DNA of 64,000 bases from positions 1,922,001 through 1,986,000 of the forward strand of contig JAJQJQ010000049.1 in assembly GCA_028622995.1 (NCBI GenBank), given 5' to 3'. The position numbers and the translations under genes were made by a program. The DNA comes from Panagrolaimus kolymaensis (Eukaryota; Nematoda; Chromadorea; Rhabditida; Panagrolaimidae). Of the stretch, positions 24,201-36,330 are shown in pieces (within the stretch, counting starts at the first letter, position 1; each line of letters opens with the position of its first letter). Under the pieces are notes generated by a model, which made no database searches, was not told where the DNA came from, and saw nothing but the letters and a program-made list of their open reading frames with translations.

Positions 24201-27200
24201 TCAATATATTGTGGCAATTTTTTAATTGTAACTAATTCAGGATCTCCGACGTTACAAATAAATGGTGATTCGTAAACACTTTGATCATAAAGTCTTACAT
24301 CAATTAAATGTTCGCCTGCAAAAAGAAAAATAAGAAAAAATAGGAAAAATATTTTGATTTTTCTTTTCGTTTTATTTTTGTCGACAAAAAAGTGTTTCCA
24401 ACTAAAAAACTACAAAACAAAAAAGTCTTAATACTTTAATTTATTGACCAAAAAGTAGTTTTTTTTGAGTAATCTTAGAATCAATAAAAAAAACAAATAT
24501 TTTTTTTCTAAAAAAAAAAAAAATTTTTTAAAACACCAAAGCAAAAATTGAGAGTTACAAAATTCTGCAAAAAATTGAAAGCTTTTGATTATTATCATTT
24601 TCTCGGCTAGGCTTTGCGAGCATAAAAATTCAATAAAAATATCAAGCTTTAGGCGCTTTATTTATAAAACGATGAAGCAAAGCATTAATACTTTACTTTT
24701 AAAAAAGAAAAACAATTTTTACCTGCTTCAATTGGCTTCCATTCAATTCGAAAAGTGGCTTCGTCAATTTGAATAACTCTACCGTGTTTTCGCTTATTTG
24801 ACGGGCCTAAAATTTGCAGTGTTACAGTTTCACTGAAACGAGGGAGAATAAAAAATTATAGCATAAACTTTGATAAACTCATTTAACGAATTGTCCGGAA
24901 AATGTGCAAATAAAAATTTTTTTGTTGTAAAATCAAAAAATTTGCCTTACAACGAAAGTTGTTTTTTGGTAATAAATAAATTTATCAAAATTTATGCTTT
25001 TCATAAAATTAAAAACAAAAAATTAAAATAAAAAATTAAAAACGAACCCGAAAAAAATGGACGAATAAAGCAAACATAAAAAGCGGAAGGACGATCCACA
25101 GGTTGATTTTCAGCGTGATGCTTCTGATTCTTTCTCTTTTTTTTGAAAACGAAAGTGAAAGTGATAGCAAAAAAGAAAAGTAAAAAAAACTACAGTGAAA
25201 AAAGCTTGTTGAAACAAAGAAGAGTGTTAAAAATAAAATTAGTGTGCAAAAAAAAAGATGGACAAAAAACAAAAAAATTTCCAACTTCAAAAATAATTAA
25301 ATGAAATAATTCAAAATTAACAAATTTTCTCGTTTTTTAATTTTAATTTTATTTTACTCACACACAATTAATTCGAATCATCTCTCTTTCTCAATTTGGA
25401 GGTTCTAATTATTTACTTCTTTTTTTATTACGTTTATGTGTATGAAAAAAAAGAAAGAAGTGTTTACTGATTTTGGTATAAATAATAATCGATTCTCGAT
25501 TCTCGAGAGAGAGAAAATTGAGAAGGACTAAATGAGAATGAATTGTACCTATCTCTATGTATAATGATTTAACGATAGATACGAGAGAGAAAGATCCGAT
25601 CATCAAAAAAATAAATAAATTGCATCCCTTTTCTTTCTTTCTTTCTTTCTTTTTGCATGTGCATCTTCTTTCTTTTTCTTTTTCCAATGTATTCGGTGGC
25701 AGCAGAGAGATGGCTGCCAAAAAAAGAAAAAGAAAAGAAGGAAAGATGCGCAAGTTTTTGGTTTGGGTTATTCAATGGAATTTTTTTTTCTCGGAGCATT
25801 TTTTTGAAGGACAAACCATCATCACAAATTCGAACCGATCCGACGACAACGACAACAAAATTGTTGCACCATCGTCACCGCCATTCATTTCTTTCATTTT
25901 TCCTTTTTTAGGGAAGGTAAGGAATGAATAAAAACAAAACAAAAAAAGCGGCAGCGGACACATTACAAAAATTTAAAAATAAAGTTAACGAAGGCAGGTA
26001 AAAGTAAATTTGTGAGATGATGCGTTGTTGTCGTCGTCCAGTTTGTGAAGAAGTCAATCACAAACGATTAAAATTAATTAATGTCCATCGACTTTTTTTT
26101 CATTCAATTTTTTTTTCTTCAAATTTTTAACAAACGAAATAAAACGTTTAAAACAAAAAAGAAAAAAACTTTTGTTTGCCGATTTTGCAAACAAACAAAT
26201 ATTTTTCAAAACCCTCGTTTTCCTCTTTCATGGAGGCCAACAAAAATCTGCACCTTTTACCACCAAAATAAAAACCGATCAAGCGAAGCATTGAAAACAA
26301 AACAAAAAAAATATTAAAGCCGACGACGAACATGGATAAACAAAAAAAGGGAGAAAAAAGATATTGGTTTTGAAAACATAAAAAAACTGACCTGTAATAA
26401 CTACACTTAAATCTTTACTTTCTGCTCCAACCGCATGAACCATAAATGTGGATAATCGATCCACAGCTGCCATGCGAAGATTATCACCATAAACGGAAAC
26501 AGAATTTGCATCAGCTATATCAAGAATAAATGGGGATCCTAGAACAAAAAAATTATCATAAATATTTTCTTCTTTAGATTCAAATTTTCTCCAAAAAATG
26601 ATTTAAAAAAATTTGATAAATAAAAATATAAAATTTTTGATTAAATAATTTTTTTGTTGGGAATACCTTTAACTTCCATATTATTAAATGAAATATGAAT
26701 TTTATATTGTCCTGCGCCATTGGGAGTGAAACTAATTCGAAATTTGCCTGTTGGTAAACGTCGTGGACCAATTTTTTCTTCTTCAATTTCGCAATGAATT
26801 TGTCGACCATGGCGTAAAATGGTTACACTAATATCTCCCACGCCTGCTTTACTTGCATCCACAGTAAATTTAAGCTCTTGTCCAACTAAACCAACATCCA
26901 AACCATAAACTTGAACCAAATTTGCATCATAAACTTGACAATTAAATGGTGAACCTTTTATATGTTCATTATCATATAAAATTCCTATTTTCCATTCCCC
27001 AACTTCTGAAGGTGTGAAAGTAGCGGTGAATGAACTGGACTGATAGGTAACATTGCATTGAATATGTTTACCCGATGGGGATTCAGCATAAACTATGACA
27101 TCACCATTGGTAATTTTATCTCCTAAAAATCATAACATTAAGTAATAATCAATTAAATTAATTTTTTCATTTTGATTTCTATTTTTTGAATAATATTTTT

Positions 27201-30200
27201 TTTCTGAAATTTTAATGTTTTCGCCTCGAGACTTCATTACCCAAAAATTAATCATAAAAATTTTTTTATTAATATTTCTAAAACGTTCGCTTGAAATGGA
27301 ATTTTTTTTGACTCGACACAAAATTTAAAAAATGTGTTTTCTTTGAAAAATTAATTTTACGAAAAATCCCTACCTTGTGCATTAATAACAACTTCAACAA
27401 TGGATCCAATGGAGCATGGTTCATTTAAACCCGAAAAAGATACCATACTTGCGGCATCCGAATAATATTCCATTTTCTTTATTAATGAATTTGAATTATT
27501 TGTTTGATCTTCACTTTTTTGTTTGAATAAATGTTGTGAAGTTCTCGACAAAATTTGTGAATCCGATATATTTGATGATGGGCCACTCGTGGATTTAGTT
27601 AATGGACTTTGATGAGTTAAATTTTGTTGATCCAATGCTGCAACTAAAGCACTAACTTTTTTACCTAATTTTGGTTGCTGTGTATTTGTTTCTTTAAAAA
27701 TTGATGCTGTTGCTGCGGTGGATATTGGAGTCAAAGATGGTGGAGGATAAGATGGCGGTGGTGGGGCTTGAGGTTGTTGTTGTGTTGAATGAGTTGTTTC
27801 TATTCGTGATGTCGCGGTTAATACATCTAATGATATTGGACTTGTTGGAAGTTCAGTTTGTTCACATAAAATATGCACCTAAAAAAATTAAAAATGCTAT
27901 AAAATTTTTTCTTTTCAAAAAATGTCTTCAAAAATATTCATAAATAAAAAAAGAATCGTGGAAAGACTCTGATCTCCGATATCGAAAAGTTCAAAAAAAT
28001 TCATATCTCTTTTATTACATTTTTGTTACAAAAATCTTTCCTTAATTAGGGTTTTTTAATTAAAATATCACATTTTTTTACGTTTAATTTCTCGAATTAT
28101 CGCATTTTATTTAAAACAAGACAACAACATTCAAAAAAGAAGAAAGGCAGTGTCATAAATTCCAATCAAAAATTCTTCTTCTTTTTTTTCATCCGTTTTT
28201 AGAAAATTTATATTTGATCGTCCGGAAACTATCATTTCATTTATTGTATGAAAATGAGAATGTATTTATCGGTGACAATCGACATTTTTTTCTCACTCAT
28301 ATCGCCATTTTGCGCATCCACCTTTTTTGAAAATAAAAATGAAACATTAAAAATTATTTAATAAAATTATAAATTAAAGCCACTTTTTTGTTTAATAAAT
28401 TAAGAAAACTTTTGGAAATTTAAAATAAATTATTATTTTGGATATTTTAATAAAGAAAATAAAGAGCTTAAAATTTTCGTAACAAAATTATGGCTAAATT
28501 CTTTATTTTCTACATACATGCGAAGTTAAAGATGGCCAAAGTGAAAAACTATTATTAACAGCAAAAAAATGTCTAACCAGAAACTAAATTCATATTTCAA
28601 GGGGAATTAAAAAAAAGAATACAAAATTTCCTACTAAGGTAGTCGCAAAAAAAAAGATATCAATCAAACATAAAAAATATATTGATGAACCTTAAAATAA
28701 TGGTTGATGATGATTATAAAAGAGAAAGAAAAGTTTAAAAAAATATTTACTAATATTGATAAATTGCCTAAACACATTCATTTGCGTTTTTTAAATAATA
28801 TTTTTTTAGGCAATAAACAAAAAAAAAGAATCTGCGCAAAGAAAAAGGGAAATTGCAATTTTTCATAAAAAAGAAAAATGATCAAAAACGTGGAAAGAAA
28901 ACATGCGTTCTGCTTCTGTAACGAATAATAGAAAAAAAAATGAAAGATGGAAAAGGAAAAGAAACTTGAGCTTGTTTTGAACGAACGTAAAATATAAAAA
29001 TCGATTTGATTTGAACTTGAGCCTGTTTTTTAATGGAGCAAAAAAAGAAAAAGAAAATTTTCCACAAAAATAAGAGAATATCAAAAAAAACATTTAAAGA
29101 ATCTGAATTCAAACTTGGGGTAGCGTTTCTCAATTTTTTTTATAAAATAAAACTAGAAAGGCGAGCTCATGTTTCGGAATCGATGCACCTCATAGAAGTG
29201 AGCTAAAGTGAGTAAAAAAAATCGAAGAATAGTTTATGCCAAAGGCAAACCACTGTTTTTTTGTTTGTTTCAAAAATAAGAAAATTAAAAAAACTTATAA
29301 AAAATTAATAACCGATTCAAAACTAAAAATTAGAAAAAGGTGCCGCAGAGAAATAAATCCAATGTTTAAAAATCTAATCGATTTTGACCCCGGCGTAGCA
29401 AAAAACAAATTACTTTGTTACACCAATTCGCATTAATAAACTTAAATTAAAAAATTTGTTAAAAACTTAAACGCTTCCTAATTCTTTTCTTCCTTTTTTT
29501 GTGTGTCCAACAACAATAACTTTCTTCCTTTTTTGATCAATCAGTCAGTCAGTAGTAGTCGTCAGAATTTTGTCGATCGCGCGCGTGTAAAAAAAATAAT
29601 AATACTACCGAAGAGAAACGTTTAAAGAAGTCAAAAAGAAAGGAGAGCCAAAAGGAATTTCGAGGTCGAAAGGCAACAAAAAATAAAAAAGAAGAAGAAG
29701 ATGGCGGAAAAACGCCGCTACTTCTCTTTGTTTTGCCTTGGTTTTTGCCAGGCTGGTTGCCTTTTTCTACCTTGGAAGATGCATGCGAGACAAAAAGGGA
29801 CCAAATTGACCTTCAAAATTATATGAATAAATGAAAATAAAAAATTAGTTTGAAATAATAAAAAAATTATTATATAGCGTAGAAAATAAAATGGCTATTG
29901 ATGACAATTTTATAATAAAAATAAAGTTGTTTTTCTCGTTTTCATGAGTACATCGATCGATGACCGTTCCTTTTTATTTACTTATTAAATCGTTGATTTT
30001 AGGAAGGAATAAACATGAAAAATAAATAAAAAATAGAAATTTTTTTCTGTGTGGCTCTTAGAAAAGATTCTGATTCTTTGATGTTCAAAGAAAAAGTTTG
30101 TTGGATTTTTATTACAATTTTATAAAATTTATGCAGCAAAGTTTTATGTCACAAAATCTGAATTTTAAAAGTTTTTTTGTCACAAAAAAATGAAAGAAAC

Positions 30201-32553
30201 TTACTCTATTTAGAAGCAGCATTTTTTTCACCAGCAAAATTTACCAAAAGCAAAAATAAAATTTAAAAAAGATAGTAATTTTTTCTTAGTGCCGCAAAAT
30301 CAGAAATTTAAATCTAAATAAAAAAAACAACACCTCTTCTCGCGCGAGAGAGAGTAACCTTCTTTTTGAAGTTTTTTAAAAGCATTAAATATACTTTTCA
30401 AAGATTTTTTACTTAAAGATTAAAAATTTTATTGAGTAAAAAAATGGAACACGGAGGAAGAAGAAGATTAAATGAAATATTTTAAATATTTACTTTGTTT
30501 GTTTTTTTATGGAGAAGAAGATGCATGTGAAGTTCATGGGATTTTAAATGAAGGTTTTTTTTTAATTTAAAATTCAGGAGTTGACATTTGTTAAAAAAAG
30601 ATTTATCACAAAAAAAGGAGTATTAATTTTTAAAAAATTTTAGTAACAAAATTTCAAAAAAATATTGCAAATAGTTAGCTCATTTTTTATAATTTCGCAC
30701 TAGAGCCCTGGGAATTTCCACTTTGGAATCATGGCCTTGGCTAACCCGATTTTTTGATAAAAAAAAGTTTTTATTTACCTGATATTTTCCAGCTATTTTT
30801 GGAATAAATGAAATCACCGCTCCTTTATCCGTTGAATGTTTACGTAATTCAAGAGTTTGATTATCCATTATTTCATTATTGGAATCAAAAATAATTACAT
30901 CTATATCATTTATGTTTACATTACTTCCTTCAGCGAAAGCTAAATCCAAATTTAATTGTTGATTTTGAAAACATGTTGTCGTAATTGGAGGCGAATCTGA
31001 TGGAGATTTAAATATGGGTTCAATGGGTTTTTGTTGGCTGCCGCCTCCAACACTTTTTTGTTGAGATAAAAATGAAGTTGGTGTTGGTTGATGAGTGACA
31101 GAGCATAGGGCTGCAGCCAAAGCCAGGACTCCTAAATGCTCAACATCAAGATCAGCAATATCTTCGGGTCCTATTAGCGATGCAATTCCAAGTTCCAAAG
31201 CTCCGTCCAAGCCTTGCGCAATATTTTCAGGCCAATAAGATGGATCATCAAAAACCATTTTTCCAAAACCTGGCACTGTACCTCCTACGGCTTCCACCAA
31301 TCGAGCTAAGAGATATCCATCATTCCATGATCGCTCAAAATCATTTATTCGAACATCGGGCAAAAGCTAAAAATAAAATAAATACAAAAAAATGTTTTTA
31401 AAGAATAAAATTTTTTTTAAAATTTGCATACTTTTCTAACATTTTCCAATGTGGCTTTATAACCTGGACCATTACGTTTAACAAAATATGATAAATATGT
31501 AATGGATGAAAGTTCATCCAATTCATCTGAACTTAAATGTTCTGCAGAAATAATAGCAGGAATATTTAAATCTCTTTCAGCTATGGATAAAGCTCTCGAA
31601 CAATTTGCAAAACTAAAAATAATATTTCTAAAACTGCAAAAAAAGGGTTTAATTTTATACCCTTGATTTGGATTTAATTCTCTCCAATCTGGAATTAACC
31701 CAGGTTGACAATAATCTATTAAAGCACTAATCGCAATTCCATCATTCCAATTTATTCGAAAATTAGTTAATTTAATTTCAGGTAAAACTGATTGCAAATA
31801 AGCCATAATTAATTTTTTTGGTGGAATTTTTGAATGCGTTGCAATTTGATATCGCTGAATTAAACACCAAATTAAACCCAAAATTAATTTTAAATTTCCT
31901 TCAACAATATCTTGACTTCCTATATTTACGAGTTTGACTCGATCCTCTCTTAAAGCGTCGAGGGCCATTTGAACATTCATTAATTTTTGAATTTCAGTTG
32001 GATTATTTCGATATATTTTGCCGGTGCATATTCGCTTTTGCAATGTTTCCACAACTTGGATGAGAAGCACTCCATCCGCCAAATCATCATCGAGATTTGT
32101 AATTCGCAAACGGCCAGATAAAAGCTGAAAATTTTTTTTAAAAGTATTAAACAAAAGCTTATTTTCCTGAAAGTTCCTTGTAAATTTATTTGGCCTCCAA
32201 GAGAAAAGTTAAGAGAACTACAAAAATAGCATATTTCGTTACTTGACATAAAATTAATAAATTAAAATAAACTTTTAATATAGGGTCTTTTGGTTTCGAT
32301 AATGTCTATTAATATTTTAGACTCGACAAGAAAAAATTCTTCAATAATTAAAAGCGCCTTTTTTCGTTCAAAGATTTTGTGGATTTTTTGTTTGCCCATA
32401 AAAAATTTAAAATCATACCTGCTGGTTAAGCCAATTAGTAAAAGTATTCATTTGAATTGTAATCCATTTTGGCCGTTCTTTTTCTTCTTCGCCTCCGCTT
32501 CTGACTCTACCTCCACCACTTCCGCTACTACTTGATTTTTGTACTAAAGCCAT
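8948..32553 (-). CDS. fln-2: Filamin with three CH domains (FLN-2 / jitterbug type)
   Basis: Actin cross-linking scaffold of the cell cortex. Exons from 5' to 3': 32419-32553, 31661-32124, 31432-31612, 30779-31366, 27374-27878, 26667-27122, 26392-26538, 24723-24832, 24166-24315, 22536-23141, 20501-20668, 19609-19752, 16487-18897, 15761-15957, 14800-15030, 14309-14733, 13622-14171, 13196-13276, 12994-13137, 12562-12936, 12107-12505, 11684-11830, 9606-11355, 9305-9504, 8948-9243. In this record 'exon 6' is 26392-26538, 'exon 7' 24723-24832, 'exon 10' 20501-20668, 'exon 11' 19609-19752 and 'exon 12' 16487-18897. The N-terminus has three calponin-homology domains; then more than 20 Ig-like filamin repeats follow, recognised by recurrent (I/V)xGSPF signatures; the tail is Gly/Pro-rich (GPPPP repeats). 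Most exon borders are phase 1 and agree. Two junctions do not fit one linear transcript (exon 6 to 7, and exon 11 to 12), pointing to alternative starts or isoforms. Family assignment is strong; the symbol rests on the three-CH architecture known for fln-2/jitterbug. Confidence 0.88.
16487..18897 (-). CDS. fln-2: Internal first exon of a short filamin isoform (disordered head plus filamin repeats)
   Basis: An 803-codon exon starts with MLIEYSQTTTSIEYYIRS. No usable acceptor precedes the ATG: every upstream AG that I tried with the phase of exon 11 meets a stop, so this is best read as a separate transcription start. Residues 1 to about 560 are Pro/Ser/Gln-rich and disordered, with many SP and PPPP motifs; the remainder holds filamin repeats with HPQSPFPIRV and VIKGSPFEVKI. 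The donor AC|GTGAGT joins the Lys-rich exon 15761-15957 and everything downstream; from this ATG to the stop at 8948 the exons sum to 7206 nt (2401 aa) with no frame error. The upstream exons could bypass it, since exon 11 and the exon at 14800-15030 share phase 1. Short filamin isoforms lacking the CH head are known for this gene family. Confidence 0.75.
18898..19608 (-). promoter_or_regulatory. Probable internal promoter region of the short filamin isoform
   Basis: Lies between exon 11 and the internal ATG at 18897. It contains a GC-richer patch (19025-19075, CCGCCGCCGCTGCTGCT on the minus strand) and (GTT)n-type repeats. The promoter role is inferred only from the start at 18897. Confidence 0.35.
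20669..22535 (-). other. Filamin intron (1.87 kb) with a possible internal start
   Basis: Canonical borders (ATGG|GTAAGC and TTCCTGCAG|TTGATG) join VQFM to VDAVEAGKG. Immediately upstream of the acceptor an open frame beginning MSSTTSLSSS (ATG at 20751-20753) runs in phase into the exon, so the last 85 bases of the intron could be coding in a shorter isoform. The rest is AT-rich with no other exon. Confidence 0.55.
23142..24165 (-). other. Filamin intron carrying a MITE
   Basis: This intron lies between exons encoding KDHTFE and IDATAAGSG. Four-fifths of it is the hAT-type element at 23252-24060; without it the intron would be about 0.2 kb, like its neighbours. Confidence 0.8.
23252..24060. 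mobile_element. hAT-type MITE, 809 bp, with 8-bp target site duplication
   Basis: The termini are 16-bp perfect inverted repeats, CAGGGCTTTGCGATAT at 23252-23267 and its complement at 24045-24060. Both sides are flanked by ATCTCGAG (23244-23251 and 24061-24068), an exact 8-bp duplication. The CAGGG-type end plus 8-bp duplication is the hallmark of the hAT superfamily. Inside each end lie about 135 bp of iterated ATATCGA/TATCGATATCG motifs, probably subterminal binding sites. The middle is AT-rich with no transposase, so the element depends on an autonomous relative elsewhere. Confidence 0.9.
24833..26391 (-). other. Filamin intron 6 (1.56 kb) with unresolved splicing
   Basis: The donor at 26391 (ACAG|GTCAGT) leaves phase 1, but the only acceptor before exon 7 (TTTCAG at 24833-24838) needs phase 2; joined directly, the frame hits a stop at the third codon. 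The intron contains a (CTTT)n tract near 25631-25654 and no filamin-like open frame that I can recognise. Confidence 0.6.
25362..25381 (-). other. Possible alternative first exon of the filamin (6 codons)
   Basis: ATG ATT CGA ATT AAT TGT GT followed by the donor GTGAGT. It is the first upstream candidate I found that supplies an ATG and leaves two bases, which is exactly the phase needed by the acceptor of exon 7 at 24832. The join would read MIRINCVETVTLQ. Support is only phase and donor quality. Confidence 0.25.
27879..30778 (-). other. Large intron of the filamin gene (2.9 kb), no exon seen
   Basis: Bounded by CAG|GTAAAT at 30778 and TTTTTTTAG|GTG at 27879. The AT-rich content has no filamin-like open frame. 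A denser CG/GA-rich patch near 29580-29790 could be regulatory or an internal promoter, but nothing specific is recognisable. Confidence 0.6.
30779..32553 (-). other. Three tandem calponin-homology domains of the filamin (actin-binding head)
   Basis: Translation starts at 32551-32553 with a Ser/Gly-rich leader, then PKWITIQMNTFTNWLN opens CH1 (about residues 25-130). CH2 (about 135-255) includes INWNDGIAISALIDYC and ends before NGPGYKATLENVRK. CH3 (about 261-352) includes SWNDGYLLARLVEAVGG. A 48-nt in-frame intron (31613-31660) inside CH2 has to be removed to restore NPNQGFANCSRAL. After CH3 come a Gln/Ser/Pro linker and the first filamin repeat. Two CH domains are the usual number for actin binding; three mark the FLN-2/jitterbug branch. 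Confidence 0.9.
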
Positions 32554-35500
32554 AATAATAATTGATAATTAATAAATTTGCCTTAGGGCATTAAAATTAT
32601 AATAAAATCTCTCATGAGAAAATTTTCGGTTTCTATTCTATATTTTTCTATTTGGACAATTTATTGTTCGAATTATTTTCTTCTGGTTTCAATTCATCGA
32701 AAATCCTGATAGTTTGTGTTGTTGTTTTTTTTTTAAGTTTGACAGCTGAAAAGCACAAAAATAAATAAAAAAAACAAGAAAATGTCCTTTGACTGTTGCG
32801 TCTCGAAAGAAAAAAACACACACACAAATACTGTAATTGCTGGTTGTTGTTAGTTTTCAAGAAAGATTGTGATTAATTAAAGCAACACCAAAAAAATGCA
32901 TTTTTTTTTTGATTAAACAACAAAGAAAGAAAAGGAAAAAAAGAAAATTGGAGGAAAAGCTTTTGGTTGTTTTTGCAACAATTTTATGCTGAAGCTTCGA
33001 AAAGTGAGAGAGACTCAATGGCGGAGGTATGTATTTTATTTTTGTGATTGACCGACGACGACAACGATTGATTCTCGCGCACAACAAATAAAAACGATTG
33101 ACTTGTCATCATCGATTTTGACAAATCAAAAATATAGAATAAAAAAATAAATAAAGGAAAGGTTTACAAAAAAAAAAGTCAGCTTTAAAAATAACAATGT
33201 GGCTTAAATTTTTTTTTGTGAATGACTAAAAGAGGGAAAAAAATAGGAAGTTTAGAAATGCAACTTTTATTTGGAATTTCAAAAGTTTTGAAACCCTTGG
33301 CTCAATTACAAACAAACATAAAAAACTAAAATACTTGTAAAAAAAGAATTTTTATATATAATCAAAAAATAAAATTAGGCTTTTTGCGTATTTTTTTTTT
33401 ATTTGACATTCAAACAAACATATATTTGAACATCTGAAAAATTTGTGTATAAGCATGTCAATCATAAAAAAACTAAATCAAGAAGGAAGAAGAAGCACAG
33501 GAAATTTTACTAAATTGGTCAAAAAAAATAAAAATACATTTGCTTTCCCAAAGGGGCTTTTCAAAAGCTTTTCGTCGCCAATTGCCCCTCTCAAAAAATA
33601 AAATAAAATAAAAAATATCTAATTTCAGTAAATAAAAAAAACTTGTTGCAAAATTTAAAATATTTTCCTTGCAAAATTTTATTTTAGATACAAATGTTAA
33701 AAAAGATTTTTTATTGAAATGATTTCTTAAATATTTCAAACTTAGATCAAAAAAAATGGTTAAAAAAAGTATTTGAATTTCGAGTTGCGTTATAAGTATT
33801 TCTCGAGTAAGATAATGCTTACAAAAAATAATACTCTATAGAAACAATAAAAAAGCAACAAAAAAACATATAAAAATTTGAAACATTATTTTCTTGTTTG
33901 TTAGTTTTACAATAGCTTTAAAAAAAAAGAACCTTAAAAACATATTTAAAACAATCACCAATCGATTTATTTTTGCTTGAATGACAACAGCAGCTTGCTT
34001 TTATCACCCAACATCACAAACTAACTCGAGAAAAACTACTATTATTTGCGCGCGAGAAAACTTCCAACCACCAATCAAAGAATAAAAACTAAAAGCTTTT
34101 AAAAACAAACTTGCGCATGAGCTGATTAAAGAGAGAGAGAGCGAGGAGTTCAACAAGAACAACGAAAAGTTGCTGAAACAAGCTTTGCTTTAATTCTCAC
34201 TAATTTTCACGATTTACAACACTCTTTTTTTTCTTTCTCGAGTGAGAAACAACAATAAAAAATAACGGAGCAACTTTTTTTTGTTTTTACGCCGGAAAAT
34301 TATTTTTTTAAGAATTGTCAAACAAAAAGAAAATCCAAGCAACCATGAAAAATAAAAAATCAGAAGGAACGGAAGAAAGAAAGAAAAAAACAATGCAAAA
34401 TAAATCAAAACAATAACCGATTCTTTCTCTCTCAAACCAAACGAATAAAAGAAAAAAGTCATTGGCTTTTCTTTTTTTTCTTTTTTGCTCTCTACAAAAA
34501 TCTCAACAAAAACGTTTAACAAATAAAATTCTCTCTCCCGCAATGTATTCTTTCTCTCACGGAAGAAGAAGAGGAGAGGAATGTTTTGAAGGCTGAAGAA
34601 AAAAGAAAGGTAAGTGAGTGAGTAGCAGCAGCCCAGATAGATGGAATGGTTGAGGACAACAACAAAAAATATATAAGCAAATGTGTCGTCTCCTCTCCTC
34701 ATCTCGATGATGATGGCGATGGTGGTAGAGGAGCTTTTGTTAAAATCAAAATCAGTCATCGTCGTCGTTGTCGTTAAACTCTCAAGCAGGCGACGAAGAA
34801 AGGAAAGAAAGAAAAACCGTTCGTTTTTCATTTTCCGTCAACAAAAATTGAAGGAAAAAAATAATGTCGTCGTCGTTGACGAAAAATGGATGGATGGTGA
34901 TTTTTTTTTGTATTTTCAAAAACAGAAAGCAGCATCAAGAAAGACAAAAAAAAAGAGGAAAATAACCGAACGAACGTAAAAATAAATAGGAGTGAGTGAG
35001 CGAGCGGACGACGACTGCGCAAACATAAGTTTTTAGCAATAAAAAAAGTGTAAGAGTAGCAAGAAAGAAAGAAGAAATGAGCGGACAGGACACTCTTGGC
35101 GCAAGTTTATGCTTATTCAGAATATTCACTTTAAATATGAAAAATTCTTACTTTTAAACAATTTTTTCTTTCTTAACTCATTAAATAAATTTTTTTTGTA
35201 CAAAATTTCACTCATTTTTGTTTCCGTGTTTTGGTTTATTTGAAGAGTAATTTTGGTGTAAAAACATTAAAGAAACATTTTTTGTTTTAATTTTTAAACT
35301 TTTCAGTGTTTTCAAGTTTGAAAATTATTCATAATATATTTTAGGTTCAAAAATAAAAACACCCAAATTTTGAAAATGTTTTTGGAAATTTTTCAGTCAA
35401 AAAATCAAAATAAGTTTTTAAATTTCTGCTAGGTTTCAAGTGAAATTTCTTTTTATCTTTTTTTATTCAAATATAATTTCTATAATATACAATATTTATA

Positions 35501-35657
35501 TTTTTGTATATAAAAAAGAACCAATAAAATAAAATAAAAATGAAATGTTTGGCTGATTATTATTGTCTTTGATGATTATTTGCTATAAAAATGAGAGAAT
35601 AAAAAATAAAATAGAAATATTTGTTTGATTTGATGATGATGAACCAATGAATCAATT
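32554..35657. other. Intergenic, upstream of the filamin gene
   Basis: 3.1 kb with no supported exon. It is rich in GA/CT microsatellite-like tracts (GAGAGAGAGCGAG near 34130, TCGTCGTCGTTG near 34760) of the kind common in nematode promoters. It presumably contains the promoter of the long filamin form. Open frames of 60-200 codons here are Phe/Lys/Ser low-complexity translations. Confidence 0.55.
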
Positions 35658-36330
35658 TCAAGCGATATGCGTTGAATTTAAGTTTTCAGAATATGCAGAA
35701 TATGGATGAGGTGTAGGTTTATGCAAATGCTAAAAAATAATAGAAAATATTATTAGCTTTGGAAAAAAAAATATAAAATTTGTTGCCTAAAACTTACATG
35801 TCGATAAGCTCCTAATAATGGTTTGGAAGAATCTCTTCCTCCTTCATCATTGCCTTGAACAATAAAAACTGTGACACCAAGAAGTATCGCAATCCTAAAA
35901 ATCCGTTATTTTATTTTAGTTTCAAACAACACAGAATGTAAATATTTGTTTCAAGCATTATCCAAATAAATGTTAAAAATACTAAAAACTTGGTTTAAAA
36001 AAATATGCAAAAAGTGTTTTAAAAATAATCTTAAGTTTCTTAAAGATAACAAAATAAGCCTGAGTTTTAGAATAAGAAAAAAAATGTGGAAAAGAAAATT
36101 ATTCAAAAAAAGCTTATCAGAAAAATAAAACGATTCTTAAAGATATTATTATTTACATACTACCCTTAGATTGAAAGAAAATCCATTTATGATATTTTTA
36201 ATGAAAAAAAAGTTGTATTGATTGCGTTTATTTTTTAAGCCTTTATTTTTTTAAAAAATCGATAAACTTACCCAATTATAGTAAAAAAGAATGGTTGATT
36301 AAATCCCAGCGTAGACAAGAAAGCACCCAT
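35658..36330 (-). CDS. Small single-pass membrane protein, 75 aa, three exons
   Basis: Exons 36272-36330, 35798-35894 and 35658-35729 total 228 nt including the stop; borders are GG|GTAAGT, TTTTTAG|G, CAT|GTAAGT and TTTTTTAG|CAT. The protein starts MGAFLSTLGFNQPFFFT, has one strongly hydrophobic segment (about residues 14-33, IIGIAILLGVTVFIV) and a polar, His/Ser/Tyr-rich tail ending NLNSTHIA. There is no N-terminal basic cluster and no cleavable-signal appearance, so it is likely a type III or tail-facing-cytosol membrane microprotein. I do not recognise the family. Four clean splice sites and an intact frame across three short exons make it very likely real. Confidence 0.72.

Noticed and set aside
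25409..25963. Several overlapping open frames on both strands in a filamin intron
   Set aside because: They mirror one another across CTTT/GAAA tracts and look like low-complexity artefacts; none resembles a filamin repeat.
34214..34831. 205-codon minus-strand open frame upstream of the filamin gene
   Set aside because: The translation is runs of Phe, Leu, Lys and Thr from purine/pyrimidine tracts, with no domain, no splice context and no start signal.
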